Part shown: positions 29,297 through 40,777 of the stretch, in pieces | Layout: each line of letters opens with the position of its first letter | Position numbering within the stretch: position 1 is the stretch's first letter | Assembly: GCF_918697925.1 (NCBI RefSeq) | Contig: NZ_CAKKMF010000016.1 | Span: 1 to 64,000, forward strand | DNA from: Arthrobacter sp. Bi26 | GTDB taxonomy: Bacteria; Actinomycetota; Actinomycetes; Actinomycetales; Micrococcaceae | Direction of reading: 5' to 3' | Length of the DNA: 64,000 nt | Made by a program: the position numbers and the translations under genes | Notes under the pieces: generated by a model | Database searches by the model: none | What the model saw: the letters and a program-made list of their open reading frames with translations, nothing else | Told to the model about the DNA's origin: nothing

Positions 29297-30417
29297 GCGG
29301 ACGCCGCCCCGTCCGCGCCGGCAACGGCCGGGCCTATTTCAACCACGGAACGCAGCACCTTGCCCTCGTGCATTTTGCCAAAGGCCTCTTCTACCTGGTC
29401 GATGGTGATGCGCTCGGTGACGAAGGCGTCCAGGTCCAGATTGCCCAGTTTGTATTGCGCCACGAGCATTGGGAAGTCGCGGGACGGCAGGCAGTCGCCG
29501 TACCAGGAGGACTTCAGGGACCCGCCGCGGCCAAAGACATCCAGCAGCGGCAGCTCAAGCTTCATCTCCGGCGTCGGCACGCCCACCAGCACCACGCGAC
29601 CGGCGAGGTCCCTGGCGTAGAACGCCTGCTTGTACGTTTCGGGGCGTCCCACCGCCTCGATCACGACGTCGGCACCGTTGCCGCCGGTCAGCGCCCGGAT
29701 GGCTTCGATCGGGTCTTCCTTGCTGGAGTCCACGCCGTGAGTGGCACCGAGGGACTTGGCCATTTCCACCTTGTTGGCGTCGATATCCACCGCGATGATC
29801 GTCGTGGCGCCGGCCAGCTTCGCGCCGGCGATCGCGGCGATGCCCACGCCGCCGCAGCCGATGACGGCGACGGATTCGCCGCGCTTGACCTCACCGGTGT
29901 TGATGGCGGCGCCGATGCCTGCCATCACACCGCAGCCGAGCAGCCCGACGGCGGCGGGATCGGCGTCCTCGTCAACCTTTGTGCACTGCCCGGCGGCGAC
30001 GAGCGTCTTCTCGGCGAAGGCCCCGATGCCGAGCGCGGGCGAGAGTTCCGTGCCGTCCTCAAGGGTCATTTTCTGCGTTGCATTGTGGGTGTTGAAGCAG
30101 TATTGCGGCTGCCCCTTGGCGCAGGCGCGGCATTCGCCGCACACGGCGCGCCAGTTCAGGATCACGCGGTCCCCGGGGGCGACTTCGGTGACGTCTGGGC
30201 CGACGGCGCTGACCACGCCGGTGGCCTCATGGCCCAGCAGGATGGGGAAATCATCGGTGATTCCGCCCTGCTTATAGTGGAGGTCAGTGTGGCAGACGCC
30301 GCAGGTCAGAATGTCCACGAGCGCCTCACCGGGTCCGGGATCCGGCACGAGAATGTTCTCGACCGAAACAGGGGCATTCTTTTCCTTGGCGATGACCGCT
30401 CTTACTTTGTGAACCAT
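29293..30417 (-). CDS. S-(hydroxymethyl)mycothiol dehydrogenase (formaldehyde dehydrogenase)
   Basis: A 374-residue zinc MDR enzyme that oxidises the spontaneous formaldehyde-mycothiol adduct with NAD+. [20 protein letters not shown], the structural zinc Cys set starting VCGECRAC, and GCGGVG are all present. ATG at 30417 fits the family N-terminus (MVHKVRAVI). First gene of a three-gene leftward operon converting formaldehyde to formate to CO2, removing the formaldehyde released by the betaine monooxygenase. Confidence 0.92.
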   Translation of the reverse strand: MVHKVRAVIAKEKNAPVSVENILVPDPGPGEALVDILTCGVCHTDLHYKQGGITDDFPILLGHEATGVVSAVGPDVTEVAPGDRVILNWRAVCGECRACAKGQPQYCFNTHNATQKMTLEDGTELSPALGIGAFAEKTLVAAGQCTKVDEDADPAAVGLLGCGVMAGIGAAINTGEVKRGESVAVIGCGGVGIAAIAGAKLAGATTIIAVDIDANKVEMAKSLGATHGVDSSKEDPIEAIRALTGGNGADVVIEAVGRPETYKQAFYARDLAGRVVLVGVPTPEMKLELPLLDVFGRGGSLKSSWYGDCLPSRDFPMLVAQYKLGNLDLDAFVTERITIDQVEEAFGKMHEGKVLRSVVEIGPAVAGADGAASA

Positions 30418-30574
30418 AGTTCCTGTGTTCCTTTCCTGAGTCCCCGGGGGGACTCTTTGGCGACGGACACGCGTTGCCAGTCTGGCCGACTCGTTGCGGT
30501 TCGGAATCCTCTGCCCGTCGCTCGAAGCTTTAGGCTTCGAGGGTGACGGCACGTCCCGCATACGCCTTCGTGAA

Positions 30575-30589
30575 TTGCGTATTACACAA
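30575..30589. promoter_or_regulatory. IclR-type palindrome upstream of the formaldehyde operon
   Basis: TTGCGTATTACACAA is a 7-1-7 inverted repeat with one mismatch, nested in a wider dyad GAATTGCG (30572-30579) / CGCGATTC (30590-30597). It resembles TTGCTTCTTACGCAA at 19993-20007 and lies 157 nt upstream of the start at 30417. Confidence 0.65.
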
Positions 30590-30662
30590 CGCGATTCACA
30601 TAGCGCGTACTTGAAATATGGCAGTCACGACATCGGGGTGTCAATAGATGCCCACATCGGGA

Positions 30663-31916
30663 CTACGGGCGGGCAAGCTCGTCGATCTTTCGTTCCAGCG
30701 CAGCGCGTTCGGCCGCGTTCGTGCACAGTGCGACCGCCTGCTGCAGGGCGGACTCCGCCTCCCCAAGCCGGCCGAGCCGTGTCAGCAACTCGCCCCTGAC
30801 CCCAGGCAGCAGGTGCGAGCCGTTGAGTTCGCCCCGGGATGCGATCGCGTCGACCAGTTCCAGCCCGGCCGCCGGGCCCGATGCCATGGCCACGGCCACG
30901 GCGCGGTTCAGTTCGACGACCGGCGACGGCGCCAGCCTTCCCAGGGCCTCGTACAGGATGACGATCCGCTGCCAGTCCGTTTCCGCAACGGACGGGGCCA
31001 CCGCGTGGCATTCGGCGATCGAAGCCTGCAGCCCGTATGCGCCGAGCCCGCGGCCGGCAGCCACAGCCTTCGCCAGCGCGGCGCGGCCGCGCCGGATCGC
31101 CGACTGGTCCCACAACCGTCGGTCCTGGTCCTCCAGGAGGACCGGCCGGCCGGACGTATCGAGCCTCGCGGGGAAGCGCGCGGCTGTCAGTTCCATCAGG
31201 GCCAGCAGGCCGAACACTTCGGGTTCCGGCGTGAGCCGCGTGAGCACGCGGGCCAGGCGGCGCGCTTCGCCGGCCAGGTCCGTGCGCATCCAGGAGTCAC
31301 CGCCGGACGCGAAGGAACCCTCCGTGAAGATCAGGTACACGACTTGGAGTACCGACCCCAGCCGTTCTGGCACGTCGCGCGTTTCTGGCACGGCGAACGG
31401 AATGTGGGCGGCCGCCAGGGTCTTCTTGGCCCGGGTGATCCGTGCCTGGATGGTCGGCACCGGAACCAGAAACGCCTTCGCGATCTCGTCGGTGCCCATG
31501 CCGCCCACCACGCGCAGCGTCAAGGCGATCCGCGCTTCCCTGGACAACACCGGATGGCAGGAGATAAACATCAGCGCCAGCACGTCGTCGTCGATCGCGT
31601 CGGGGTCGAACAGGGAATCGGCTCCCGGAAGCTCCTCGGAGAGGTCGCGGGCCAGCAGGGCGTACTTTTCGTCCCGGGCGGCACGGCGCCGGAAGGTGTC
31701 CACCGCTCGGCGCCGGCCGGTGGTCAGCAGCCAGCCCACCGGCTCCGCGGGGATCCCGTTCACCGACCAGGACACGAGGGCCTCGGCCAGCGCCTCCTGT
31801 GCCAGGTCCTCGGCCAACAGGAAATCGCCCGTATAGCGGGCAAGGGCGCCGACGACGCGGGCGGACTCCATGCGCCACACCGCTTCGACGGCGGCCCTTG
31901 CCTCGTTGCTGCTCAC
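30663..31916 (-). CDS. ECF-type RNA polymerase sigma factor with C-terminal extension (ECF42-like)
   Basis: A 417-residue sigma factor. Region 2 includes AEDLAQEALAEALVSW and NGIPAEPVGWLLTTGRRRAV; region 4 includes GMGTDEIAKAFLVPVPTIQARI. A ~200-residue C-terminal domain with TPR-like helices replaces an anti-sigma factor, as in ECF42. GTG at 31916 is taken as start, 7 nt after the YCII gene stop; an in-frame GTG at 31946 overlaps that gene. The YCII/DGPF gene immediately upstream is the conserved partner of this group. Confidence 0.85.
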   Translation of the reverse strand: MSSNEARAAVEAVWRMESARVVGALARYTGDFLLAEDLAQEALAEALVSWSVNGIPAEPVGWLLTTGRRRAVDTFRRRAARDEKYALLARDLSEELPGADSLFDPDAIDDDVLALMFISCHPVLSREARIALTLRVVGGMGTDEIAKAFLVPVPTIQARITRAKKTLAAAHIPFAVPETRDVPERLGSVLQVVYLIFTEGSFASGGDSWMRTDLAGEARRLARVLTRLTPEPEVFGLLALMELTAARFPARLDTSGRPVLLEDQDRRLWDQSAIRRGRAALAKAVAAGRGLGAYGLQASIAECHAVAPSVAETDWQRIVILYEALGRLAPSPVVELNRAVAVAMASGPAAGLELVDAIASRGELNGSHLLPGVRGELLTRLGRLGEAESALQQAVALCTNAAERAALERKIDELARP

Positions 31917-31923
31917 TGCCGGT

Positions 31924-32343
31924 TCAGAGCTGGCCGGTCTGCTCACGCCACGCGCGTTCCTTCTGGATCCATTCGTTGTCCTGCGGGAACTCGTCGATGG
32001 CGGGCACACGGCGGATCTCGGTCTTGGTTCCCGCCGTGAGGGGAGCCCGTTTGGCCCACTCGATGGCTTCCTGCTTGGATGCGACATCGAGGATGTAGTA
32101 GCCGCCGAACAGTTCCTTGGTTTCGCCGTAGGGTCCGTCAGTGACCACCGGGGTTTCGCCGGTAAAGTCCACCACGACGCCCTCTTTCGGATCATCCAGG
32201 CCCTCGGCTGCCAGCAGGACTCCGGCGCGGATCAATTCGTCGTTGAATTTGCCCATGGTCTCGAGGATTTCGTTGAAGTCGGCTTTCTCAAGATTGGCGT
32301 ACGACTCGTCGGTTCCGCGCATGATCAACATGTACTTTGCCAT
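31924..32343 (-). CDS. YCII-related (DGPF) domain protein
   Basis: A 139-residue protein of the YCII superfamily, with the DGPYGETKELFGGYYILDV block that gives the DGPF group its name and an N-terminal KYMLIMRGTDESY. ATG has AGGAG upstream. It is co-transcribed with the ECF sigma factor 7 nt downstream and is typically that sigma factor's main target or partner in actinobacteria. Biochemical role unknown. Confidence 0.85.
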   Translation of the reverse strand: MAKYMLIMRGTDESYANLEKADFNEILETMGKFNDELIRAGVLLAAEGLDDPKEGVVVDFTGETPVVTDGPYGETKELFGGYYILDVASKQEAIEWAKRAPLTAGTKTEIRRVPAIDEFPQDNEWIQKERAWREQTGQL

Positions 32344-32584
32344 TTCAATCTCCTAGGTTTTGGAAGGTCGCCCTCCGACCTTCCCACCCACAGGTCGAAC
32401 AACGGGAGGGTTAATCGACACAGGCCGCGAAACTTCATTGACTGTGGCCAATGGAGCCAGGCGGCCTAATGCCACGTGTGCGCTCCCCCGCCCAGCGGCC
32501 GATGCGGCCCCAGCAGCACGGTCCGGAATTCGAGACCGTGCTGCCCGTCGGGTGTCCTGCTGTCCTTTCCTCGGCGCCGTGCTG

Positions 32585-34990
<2,406 letters not shown>

Positions 34991-35141
34991 AGTTACTGCT
35001 CCTTTGCAGATGATGGCACGCAAGTGCGCCGCCCCGCTCGCGGCGATGGCCGGTTGCTGGGCGCAAGTCCTGTCCACACTGACAGGTATCCAGCGCTCTT
35101 TCCATATGACGTGCGCCACACTGGGTTTGTGAAACTTTTCC

Positions 35142-35960
35142 CTAATGCTTGAGATTCATCCGCTGCAAGATGGTCGCGGCCATTTCCTCCACGGACACCG
35201 TGGCTGAATTCAGGTACGGAATCCTATGGGAGACGTACAGCTGCTCGGCGCTGCGAAGCTCAAAGCCGCACTGCCGCAGCGACGCGTAGGGTGAGCCGCG
35301 GCGCCGTTCGGTGCGGATTTGGCTCAGGCGCAGGGGGTTGGAGGAGAGACCGAAACATTTCTCAACGAAAGGCCTCAGCGGCTTGGGGAGCCCCTCCCGC
35401 TCAAAGTCCTCGTCCACCAGCGGGAAGTTCGCGGCGAAGATTCCGTGTTGCAGCGCCAGGTACATGGTGGTGGGTGTTTTGCCGCAGCGGGAGGGTGCCA
35501 CCAAGATGACTTGGGCCTTTTCCAGCGCGCGCAGGCTCTGGCCGTCGTCGTGCTCCATGGCGTACTCGACGGCGGCCATCCGGGATTGATACCGCTCGGC
35601 ATTGCCGAGGCCGTGGGCCCTGCCGGGTTCCCCGCTGGCCAGTGAGCCGAGGGCCTGCTCCAGCTGTCCGACATGGGTCCCGATGAGATCCACGATAATC
35701 CCCTGGCACGTCGCCAGGACATGGCGGATGTCGCTGCTGACAGCCGTGGAAAAGACGATCGGCCGCGGGCCGGTTGCGGCCAGCGTGTCGATGGTACCTA
35801 CCACGGTCTTGGCCTGTTCGACCGTCGTGATGAAGGGGACCGTAATGCGGTCAAAGTTATTAGCGGGGAACTGCGTCAACAAGGTGTTGCCGAGCGTTTC
35901 CGCGGTGATGCCGGTACTGTCCGAAAGGAAGTAGACGGGCCGAAGATCGTCATTGGTCAT
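35142..35960 (-). CDS. PEP synthase regulatory kinase/phosphorylase (PSRP, DUF299)
   Basis: A 272-residue bifunctional regulator that inactivates PEP synthase by ADP-dependent phosphorylation of a Thr and reactivates it by Pi-dependent removal. [16 protein letters not shown] starts the family and [16 protein letters not shown] is the nucleotide loop. ATG at 35960 with GGAG is chosen; an upstream open stretch is not conserved. It is 151 nt upstream of ppsA on the same strand, so the target is almost certainly that enzyme. Confidence 0.92.
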   Translation of the reverse strand: MTNDDLRPVYFLSDSTGITAETLGNTLLTQFPANNFDRITVPFITTVEQAKTVVGTIDTLAATGPRPIVFSTAVSSDIRHVLATCQGIIVDLIGTHVGQLEQALGSLASGEPGRAHGLGNAERYQSRMAAVEYAMEHDDGQSLRALEKAQVILVAPSRCGKTPTTMYLALQHGIFAANFPLVDEDFEREGLPKPLRPFVEKCFGLSSNPLRLSQIRTERRRGSPYASLRQCGFELRSAEQLYVSHRIPYLNSATVSVEEMAATILQRMNLKH

Positions 35961-36084
35961 GAACGCATTCTCCACCAGGAACGGTCCCGCCCGGCATCGG
36001 GCAGCCGGCGGGTCCCTACCCGGCTTCCGGACACAGACGTAGACTGCTCGCGTACAACGCCACCAACTGTCGCAGGAGATGGAC

Positions 36085-36423
36085 ATGAGCTATGCGGGCA
36101 CCGGTAACGAGAAGGCCGTCGCAGCAAGCGACCTTAACCGGACACATATCGGACTGACCGTGAGCTTCCAGCCGGACGAATTCACCGTGGTCTTCGGCCG
36201 GATCGGCGCCATTGCGCGCAAGGAGGGCGGCGTGACCATCGCGCTTGCAGGAGTGGACGGCACGGGTGGCCTGCCTTCCCACTTCAGTCTGCCTCCCGCC
36301 CAACAGGTCTACGTCCAGCCGGACATGCTCACCAATACGGAGTCGACCATCAAGGACTTGTTTGGCAAGGTGCAGGAGAATCTGCGCAGCCACAAGGGAG
36401 ACCAGCGGCCCGACGCCGTCTAG
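36085..36423 (+). CDS. Hypothetical protein
   Basis: A 112-residue protein starting MSYAGTGNEKAVAASDLNRT. Not recognised. It has a beta-rich middle (HIGLTVSFQPDEFTVVFGRI) and a basic C-terminus; no membrane segment. ATG at 36085 is preferred over 36079 because AGGAG at 36074-36078 then has normal spacing. Divergent from the PEP synthase regulator, and its end overlaps the convergent EamA gene by 4 nt. Confidence 0.65.
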   Translation: MSYAGTGNEKAVAASDLNRTHIGLTVSFQPDEFTVVFGRIGAIARKEGGVTIALAGVDGTGGLPSHFSLPPAQQVYVQPDMLTNTESTIKDLFGKVQENLRSHKGDQRPDAV

Positions 36424-37403
36424 GGATCCTTCCGTGTGGCCTTTCTCTGGTCCGCGCGGTCCCTTCGAACCGGCGCCTTGCCGGAATGCTGCTGCGGTGA
36501 ACATGTCTCGGCGGGCCCAGGAGCTTTGATCGGCCCTGCTGACCGGACGGCGCCTATGCTGGCAGCCACTACAAGGGCAACCGCTATGACGTCGATATAT
36601 CCGAACTGCTGCCCGAGAACCACAAAGCCTGCCAGCGCCGCCACGGCCGGTGCCGTGCAGGTCAGCACCGAGAACGTGGCGGCCGGGATTCGGCGCAGGG
36701 CCATGAGCTCGAAGGAGTATGGGACAGCCGTCGAGAGCAGCGCGACGCCGAGGCCAAGGCCAAGGATCGCCGGCTCCAACAGGGCAGTCCCCGCCGTTAG
36801 CATCGCGCCAGGCAGCGAGACGATCGCCCCGACGGCCATTCCGAGGGCCAGGCCGCCGAGCCGTGGGAACGTTGCTCCGGTTCTGGCGTTGCACAGGATG
36901 AATAAGGCCCAGCACGCCGCCGCACCGAGGGCGAAGCAGACACCGGCGACGTCGAGATCGGCCAGCCCTTCCTGTCCCAGCAGGGCGACCCCGATGAAGG
37001 CCAGCGCCGCCCACAGCATGGATTTGGCGCGTCGGCTGGCCACGACGGATAGGACCAGCGGGCCCAGCACTTCGATGGTGACTGCCGTGCCCAGGGGCAG
37101 CCGTGCGATGGCTTCGTAGAACAGTGAGTTCATCGCTGCCATGGTCACTCCGAGCCCGATTGCAGCCCGCCAGGCCCTTCCACTGTGCCCGTGCAGCCTA
37201 GGCCGGGCAACAGCAAGAAGGATGATGGCCGAGAACGCCAGGCGCAGCGTCACGATGCCTAACGGCCCGGCTGCGGGAAAGACGAGCACAGCCACCGCTG
37301 CACCGAGCTGCTGGCATAGCACCGCGGCCATCACCAGCACGGTCGCCGGGGCGTAACCGGGGGCCGGCGTGCCGGGCAAGGCCCGGGAAGTCGTCATTTG
37401 CAT
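36420..37403 (-). CDS. EamA/DMT-superfamily transporter
   Basis: A 327-residue membrane protein with ten predicted segments arranged as two five-helix EamA repeats; the end of each repeat holds small-residue helices such as GTAVTIEVLGPLVLSVVASR. This RhtA/YedA-like group usually exports amino acids or other metabolites. It is divergent from a LysR gene 69 nt away, the standard arrangement for an inducible exporter. Substrate unknown. Confidence 0.85.
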   Translation of the reverse strand: MQMTTSRALPGTPAPGYAPATVLVMAAVLCQQLGAAVAVLVFPAAGPLGIVTLRLAFSAIILLAVARPRLHGHSGRAWRAAIGLGVTMAAMNSLFYEAIARLPLGTAVTIEVLGPLVLSVVASRRAKSMLWAALAFIGVALLGQEGLADLDVAGVCFALGAAACWALFILCNARTGATFPRLGGLALGMAVGAIVSLPGAMLTAGTALLEPAILGLGLGVALLSTAVPYSFELMALRRIPAATFSVLTCTAPAVAALAGFVVLGQQFGYIDVIAVALVVAASIGAVRSAGPIKAPGPAETCSPQQHSGKAPVRRDRADQRKATRKDP

Positions 37404-37472
37404 GGTTCCAACGTTAGGAAAGTCAGCAGGCGGCGGGAAATGCCATTTGAGTTGCTGTTATAACCTAGACGC

Positions 37473-38354
37473 ATGAGCGTTGAGGCGCGGCACTTGAGGG
37501 CATTCCTGGCAATCGCCGAAGAGGGCGGATTCAGTTCCGCTGCGGCCGTGTTGCGGGTCAGCCAGCCAGCGCTGTCCCGGACGCTGCGGCAACTGGAAGC
37601 ACACCTTGGCGCCACTCTGTTTGACCGCTCGACCCAACACGTCGCCATCACCCCTGCCGGCGAGGCCCTGCGTCCGCGCGCCGCCGCCGCGATCGCCGCC
37701 CTCGACGCGGCACTGGACCCCGCAGGGACACCTGTCCGGCCGATGCTGCTGGGGTATCCGTGGTCCGCGCTCGGCCGCCGGACTGGACCCCTGCTACGCC
37801 GCTGGCGCGAACTGCACCCTGGAACGCCGGTGGAATTGCACCGCGTGGATGACCGGTTCGGCGGTCTGGCCTCCGGGCGTGCCGACGTCGCCCTGATACG
37901 GGGGGATACACCCGTGGCCGGGGGCCCGGCCGGCATGCGGCAATGCGAACTGGCCGAGGAGCCCCGCTTCGCTGTCCTGCCTGCCGACCACGAACTGGCC
38001 GGCCGCGACGAGGTGCGCCTGGCTGACCTGTCCCACGAGGTTGTGGTCGTCAATACGCTCACCGGGCTCACAAGGCTGGACCTGTGGCCGGTGGGGATAC
38101 GTCCGAAGCACACGGTGGCCACGGACAATACTGACGACTGGCTGCTCGCGATTTCCTCCGGCCGTGGCATTGGCATCAGCGGCATCTCGACTGCGGAAAC
38201 CTACCAGCACCCTGGGGTGGTGTACCGGCCGCTTGTCGACGCGCCACCGGTCACCGTGTCACTGGCATGGCTGGAACCGGTGTCCCACACGGCGGTGCCG
38301 GAGTTCGTGAAGTTCATGGTGAACGAAGTGCCGCCGGACCTCGCAGCGGACTAG
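37473..38354 (+). CDS. LysR-family transcriptional regulator
   Basis: A 293-residue LTTR with the HTH MSVEARHLRAFLAIAEEGGF then SSAAAVLRVSQPALSRTLRQ and a substrate-binding domain. Divergent from the EamA transporter; it probably controls that gene. The short intergenic region contains an AT-rich stretch (TTGCTGTTATAACC) that may hold promoter and LTTR site. Confidence 0.88.
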   Translation: MSVEARHLRAFLAIAEEGGFSSAAAVLRVSQPALSRTLRQLEAHLGATLFDRSTQHVAITPAGEALRPRAAAAIAALDAALDPAGTPVRPMLLGYPWSALGRRTGPLLRRWRELHPGTPVELHRVDDRFGGLASGRADVALIRGDTPVAGGPAGMRQCELAEEPRFAVLPADHELAGRDEVRLADLSHEVVVVNTLTGLTRLDLWPVGIRPKHTVATDNTDDWLLAISSGRGIGISGISTAETYQHPGVVYRPLVDAPPVTVSLAWLEPVSHTAVPEFVKFMVNEVPPDLAAD

Positions 38355-38503
38355 GACCGTCAGCCGGGCAAGGCCCGAACATGCAAAAATTCGACGCGCG
38401 GGTAGCCAGTCCCTGGGCATTCGACGCCGACGCTTCTGTACCGGTACCCGCCATGTTCTCAAACCCCTCTGGTTAGCGGGCCGGCGCGATCTACACTATC
38501 TGG

Positions 38504-39316
38504 ATGGAAGCTACGGTCGGCGGAGTGCCTGTGCAATATGCCGAGTACGGCAGGGGCACGCCGGTTCTCGCCCTGCACGGCGCGGGGGTGGATCATCGCG
38601 AGATCGCCGGCGCTCTTGAACCGATATTCTGCAACGTTCCCGGCTTTCGGCGGCTGTATCCGGACCTGCCGGGGATGGGCCGAACCCCGGCGCCCGAGAC
38701 GATCACGAGCAACGATGACGTCCTGGACATTCTGCTCGGCCTGATCGATAGCACCATTGGTGACGAACCGTTGCTTGTGATGGGCCAGTCGTACGGTGGG
38801 TACTTAGCCCGTGCGATTGCCGATCGGCGACCCGAGCAGGTTGTGGGACTGGCGTTAATCTGCCCGGTGGGCGCGCATACGGGCAACGTGCCTGAGCACG
38901 AGGTTCTTGTTTCGGCGGCCGACCCGACCGGCGAACTGGGCCCGGAGCTCGAGGCCTCTTACCGTAACTACTTCGTGGTGCAGACGTCTGAAACGCTGAG
39001 CCGGTTCCAGGAGTTAGTGGCTCCCGCAGCGTCACTCGTTGACGAATCGGGCCTGATGCGAATCTTTTCGAACTGGGAGCTACAGGATCGCCCGGACGCG
39101 GCGACTACTTATCCTCATCCTGTCTTAATACTTGCAGGGCGACAGGATGCAACTGCCGGGCACACGGGTCCGTGGGAGCTGACCGAGCACTACCCCCGCG
39201 CCACCTTTGCTGTACTCGATCGCGCCGGCCACGCTCTGTTCCACGAGCAGCCCGCCCTCACGCAGGCCCTAGTGGTCGAATGGCTCGCGCGCGTGCGGGA
39301 GCACTCCACGACGTGA
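38504..39316 (+). CDS. Alpha/beta-fold hydrolase
   Basis: A 270-residue hydrolase. LHGAGVDH is the oxyanion loop, GQSYGGYLAR holds the nucleophilic Ser, and RAGHALFHEQP holds the catalytic His. It resembles proline-iminopeptidase-like and haloalkane-dehalogenase-like members without decisive residues. ATG at 38504. Stands alone on the plus strand; the substrate is unknown. Confidence 0.82.
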   Translation: MEATVGGVPVQYAEYGRGTPVLALHGAGVDHREIAGALEPIFCNVPGFRRLYPDLPGMGRTPAPETITSNDDVLDILLGLIDSTIGDEPLLVMGQSYGGYLARAIADRRPEQVVGLALICPVGAHTGNVPEHEVLVSAADPTGELGPELEASYRNYFVVQTSETLSRFQELVAPAASLVDESGLMRIFSNWELQDRPDAATTYPHPVLILAGRQDATAGHTGPWELTEHYPRATFAVLDRAGHALFHEQPALTQALVVEWLARVREHSTT

Positions 39317-39343
39317 AGTAGTCGGCCGGCCGTCAAGGATCGC

Positions 39344-40168
39344 TCATCCCGACGGGGGCGTGAACTGGCTGGCGGTAAACTCCGCTCCCTGGGGGTCCCG
39401 GATCAGTGCCGTGCGCGTCCACTCGGTGTCGTTTTGGCTAAGGACTTGGGCGCCGAGTCGCTCCGCATCAACCACCGTCTGGTCCCGGTCGGCAACGGTG
39501 AAGGAGACGTGCCAGCGCGACGGTTCCGCGGGGGCGGTGGTCGCGATCCAGGCGATCGCATCCTCGAAGCCAGGCGGGGCGGCCAGCCCTGACTGTCTGG
39601 CCCTGATGCCCGGATCGACTGTCGCCTCAAGGTGATCACCATAACCGGGCCTGCGGATCATCATCGCAAAGCCGAGGTCGTCGACCTGCCAGCCGAACGC
39701 GTCCTCGTAAAACTTTATGGCCGCGCCGGGGGTTGGCGTGTGGAGATCGCTGAAATTCCAGGCCCCTGGCTGATTGACCACTTGTGCCCCGAAGCGTCGC
39801 CTGGCCTGCCAGATGCGGAACTCGGCGCCCTCCGGATCGGTCAGCGCCGCACTGCGGCCGCCCTCTCCCGCATCAGCAGGCGCCGTTCGCACCGCAGCGC
39901 CGGCAGCGACCAGTCGCTGCACTGCGACATCCGCGTCCTCGACGGATACGTAGGTACTCCACGCCGCGGCACCTTGAGTGCTGGCCACCCCAGCGACGTC
40001 CTGGCCGTCGAGCTTTGCTATCAAGTAACGGCCCGGCGCTCCCGCCGGCATGGCGTCCTCGAACGTCCAGCCAAAAATTCCGGCGTAGAACACGGCGGCC
40101 GCCTCGACGTCAGGCTGCCCGGTGTCGATCCAACACGGAACGCCCTGCGGGTAGGTCCGTTGGGTCAT
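39344..40168 (-). CDS. VOC-family protein with two glyoxalase-like domains
   Basis: A 274-residue protein of two tandem VOC modules: residues ~8-120 (GVPCWIDTGQPDVEAAAVFY) and ~135-265 (NFSDLHTPTPGAAIKFYEDA). The modules resemble proteins such as hydroxylase CFP30B-like VOC proteins of actinobacteria. ATG at 40168 chosen by family start. Function unknown; could bind metal and a small carbonyl or drug-like molecule. Confidence 0.8.
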   Translation of the reverse strand: MTQRTYPQGVPCWIDTGQPDVEAAAVFYAGIFGWTFEDAMPAGAPGRYLIAKLDGQDVAGVASTQGAAAWSTYVSVEDADVAVQRLVAAGAAVRTAPADAGEGGRSAALTDPEGAEFRIWQARRRFGAQVVNQPGAWNFSDLHTPTPGAAIKFYEDAFGWQVDDLGFAMMIRRPGYGDHLEATVDPGIRARQSGLAAPPGFEDAIAWIATTAPAEPSRWHVSFTVADRDQTVVDAERLGAQVLSQNDTEWTRTALIRDPQGAEFTASQFTPPSG

Positions 40169-40244
40169 GTCTCGCTCCCGTCCATGGACAAAGCCTAGCG
40201 AGCCACGATCCGGCCGGGTACCCACCCGCCATCTGGTGAGCGGA

Positions 40245-40661
40245 TCAGCCGAAGGCCTCCTGCACATGGGCCCGGATGGCGCCGATCACCGGCGCCGATC
40301 CCTGCGTGCGGTAAACATCGATTGGTCTGGAGCCAAGCTGCACGTTGGGGCTGCACATCCAGAGCATGGCCTGGGCCGGCGTGAAAGCACAGTGGAGGTG
40401 CCCTATGAGGGCGTCCAGGTCCGCAAGCTGGAGCCGGCCAACCGCATTCGGCGCATCCTGGCCCGATGTCCAGCGATCCAGAAGTTCCACATCGACGCCC
40501 AGCAGGGGTGCCGCAGCATCCATGCCCAGCGAGTTTACTAGCCGTTCGGCTATTGCTGCCGGGCTATAGCCAGGGGCGTCCCTCAACTCCGCGAGACTGG
40601 CGAAAACGGTGGTGGCAGACAACGGCGGTTCTTCAGCACCCGTGTCCTGCAGCTGTTCCAT
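40245..40661 (-). CDS. Xre/MbcA/ParS-like antitoxin-domain protein
   Basis: A 138-residue protein. The N-terminal half looks like a helix-turn-helix (AERLVNSLGMDAAAPLLGVD), and the C-terminal half has the spacing of the MbcA/ParS toxin-binding domain: W in AQAMLWMCSPNVQLGSRPID, followed by V..I.A. No RES-type toxin gene sits on either side, so it is solitary here. It could be an orphan antitoxin or a regulator derived from one. Confidence 0.6.
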   Translation of the reverse strand: MEQLQDTGAEEPPLSATTVFASLAELRDAPGYSPAAIAERLVNSLGMDAAAPLLGVDVELLDRWTSGQDAPNAVGRLQLADLDALIGHLHCAFTPAQAMLWMCSPNVQLGSRPIDVYRTQGSAPVIGAIRAHVQEAFG

Positions 40662-40777
40662 GACGCCATGCTATTTATTGGCGTCCCCTTGGAGTAGGGC
40701 CACAGGGCCTCCTGAGCTCTGGTCATCCATGGGGTCTGCCGGAAGGGAGGACTGGAGTAATTTGCCTGCCTCAGCAT

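Noticed and set aside
28680..29324. Extending the formate dehydrogenase start to 29324, giving 1000 residues
   Set aside because: The extra 215 codons lie over the metallo-beta-lactamase gene in another frame and read as Arg-rich nonsense; the ATGA overlap at 28676-28679 gives a natural start.
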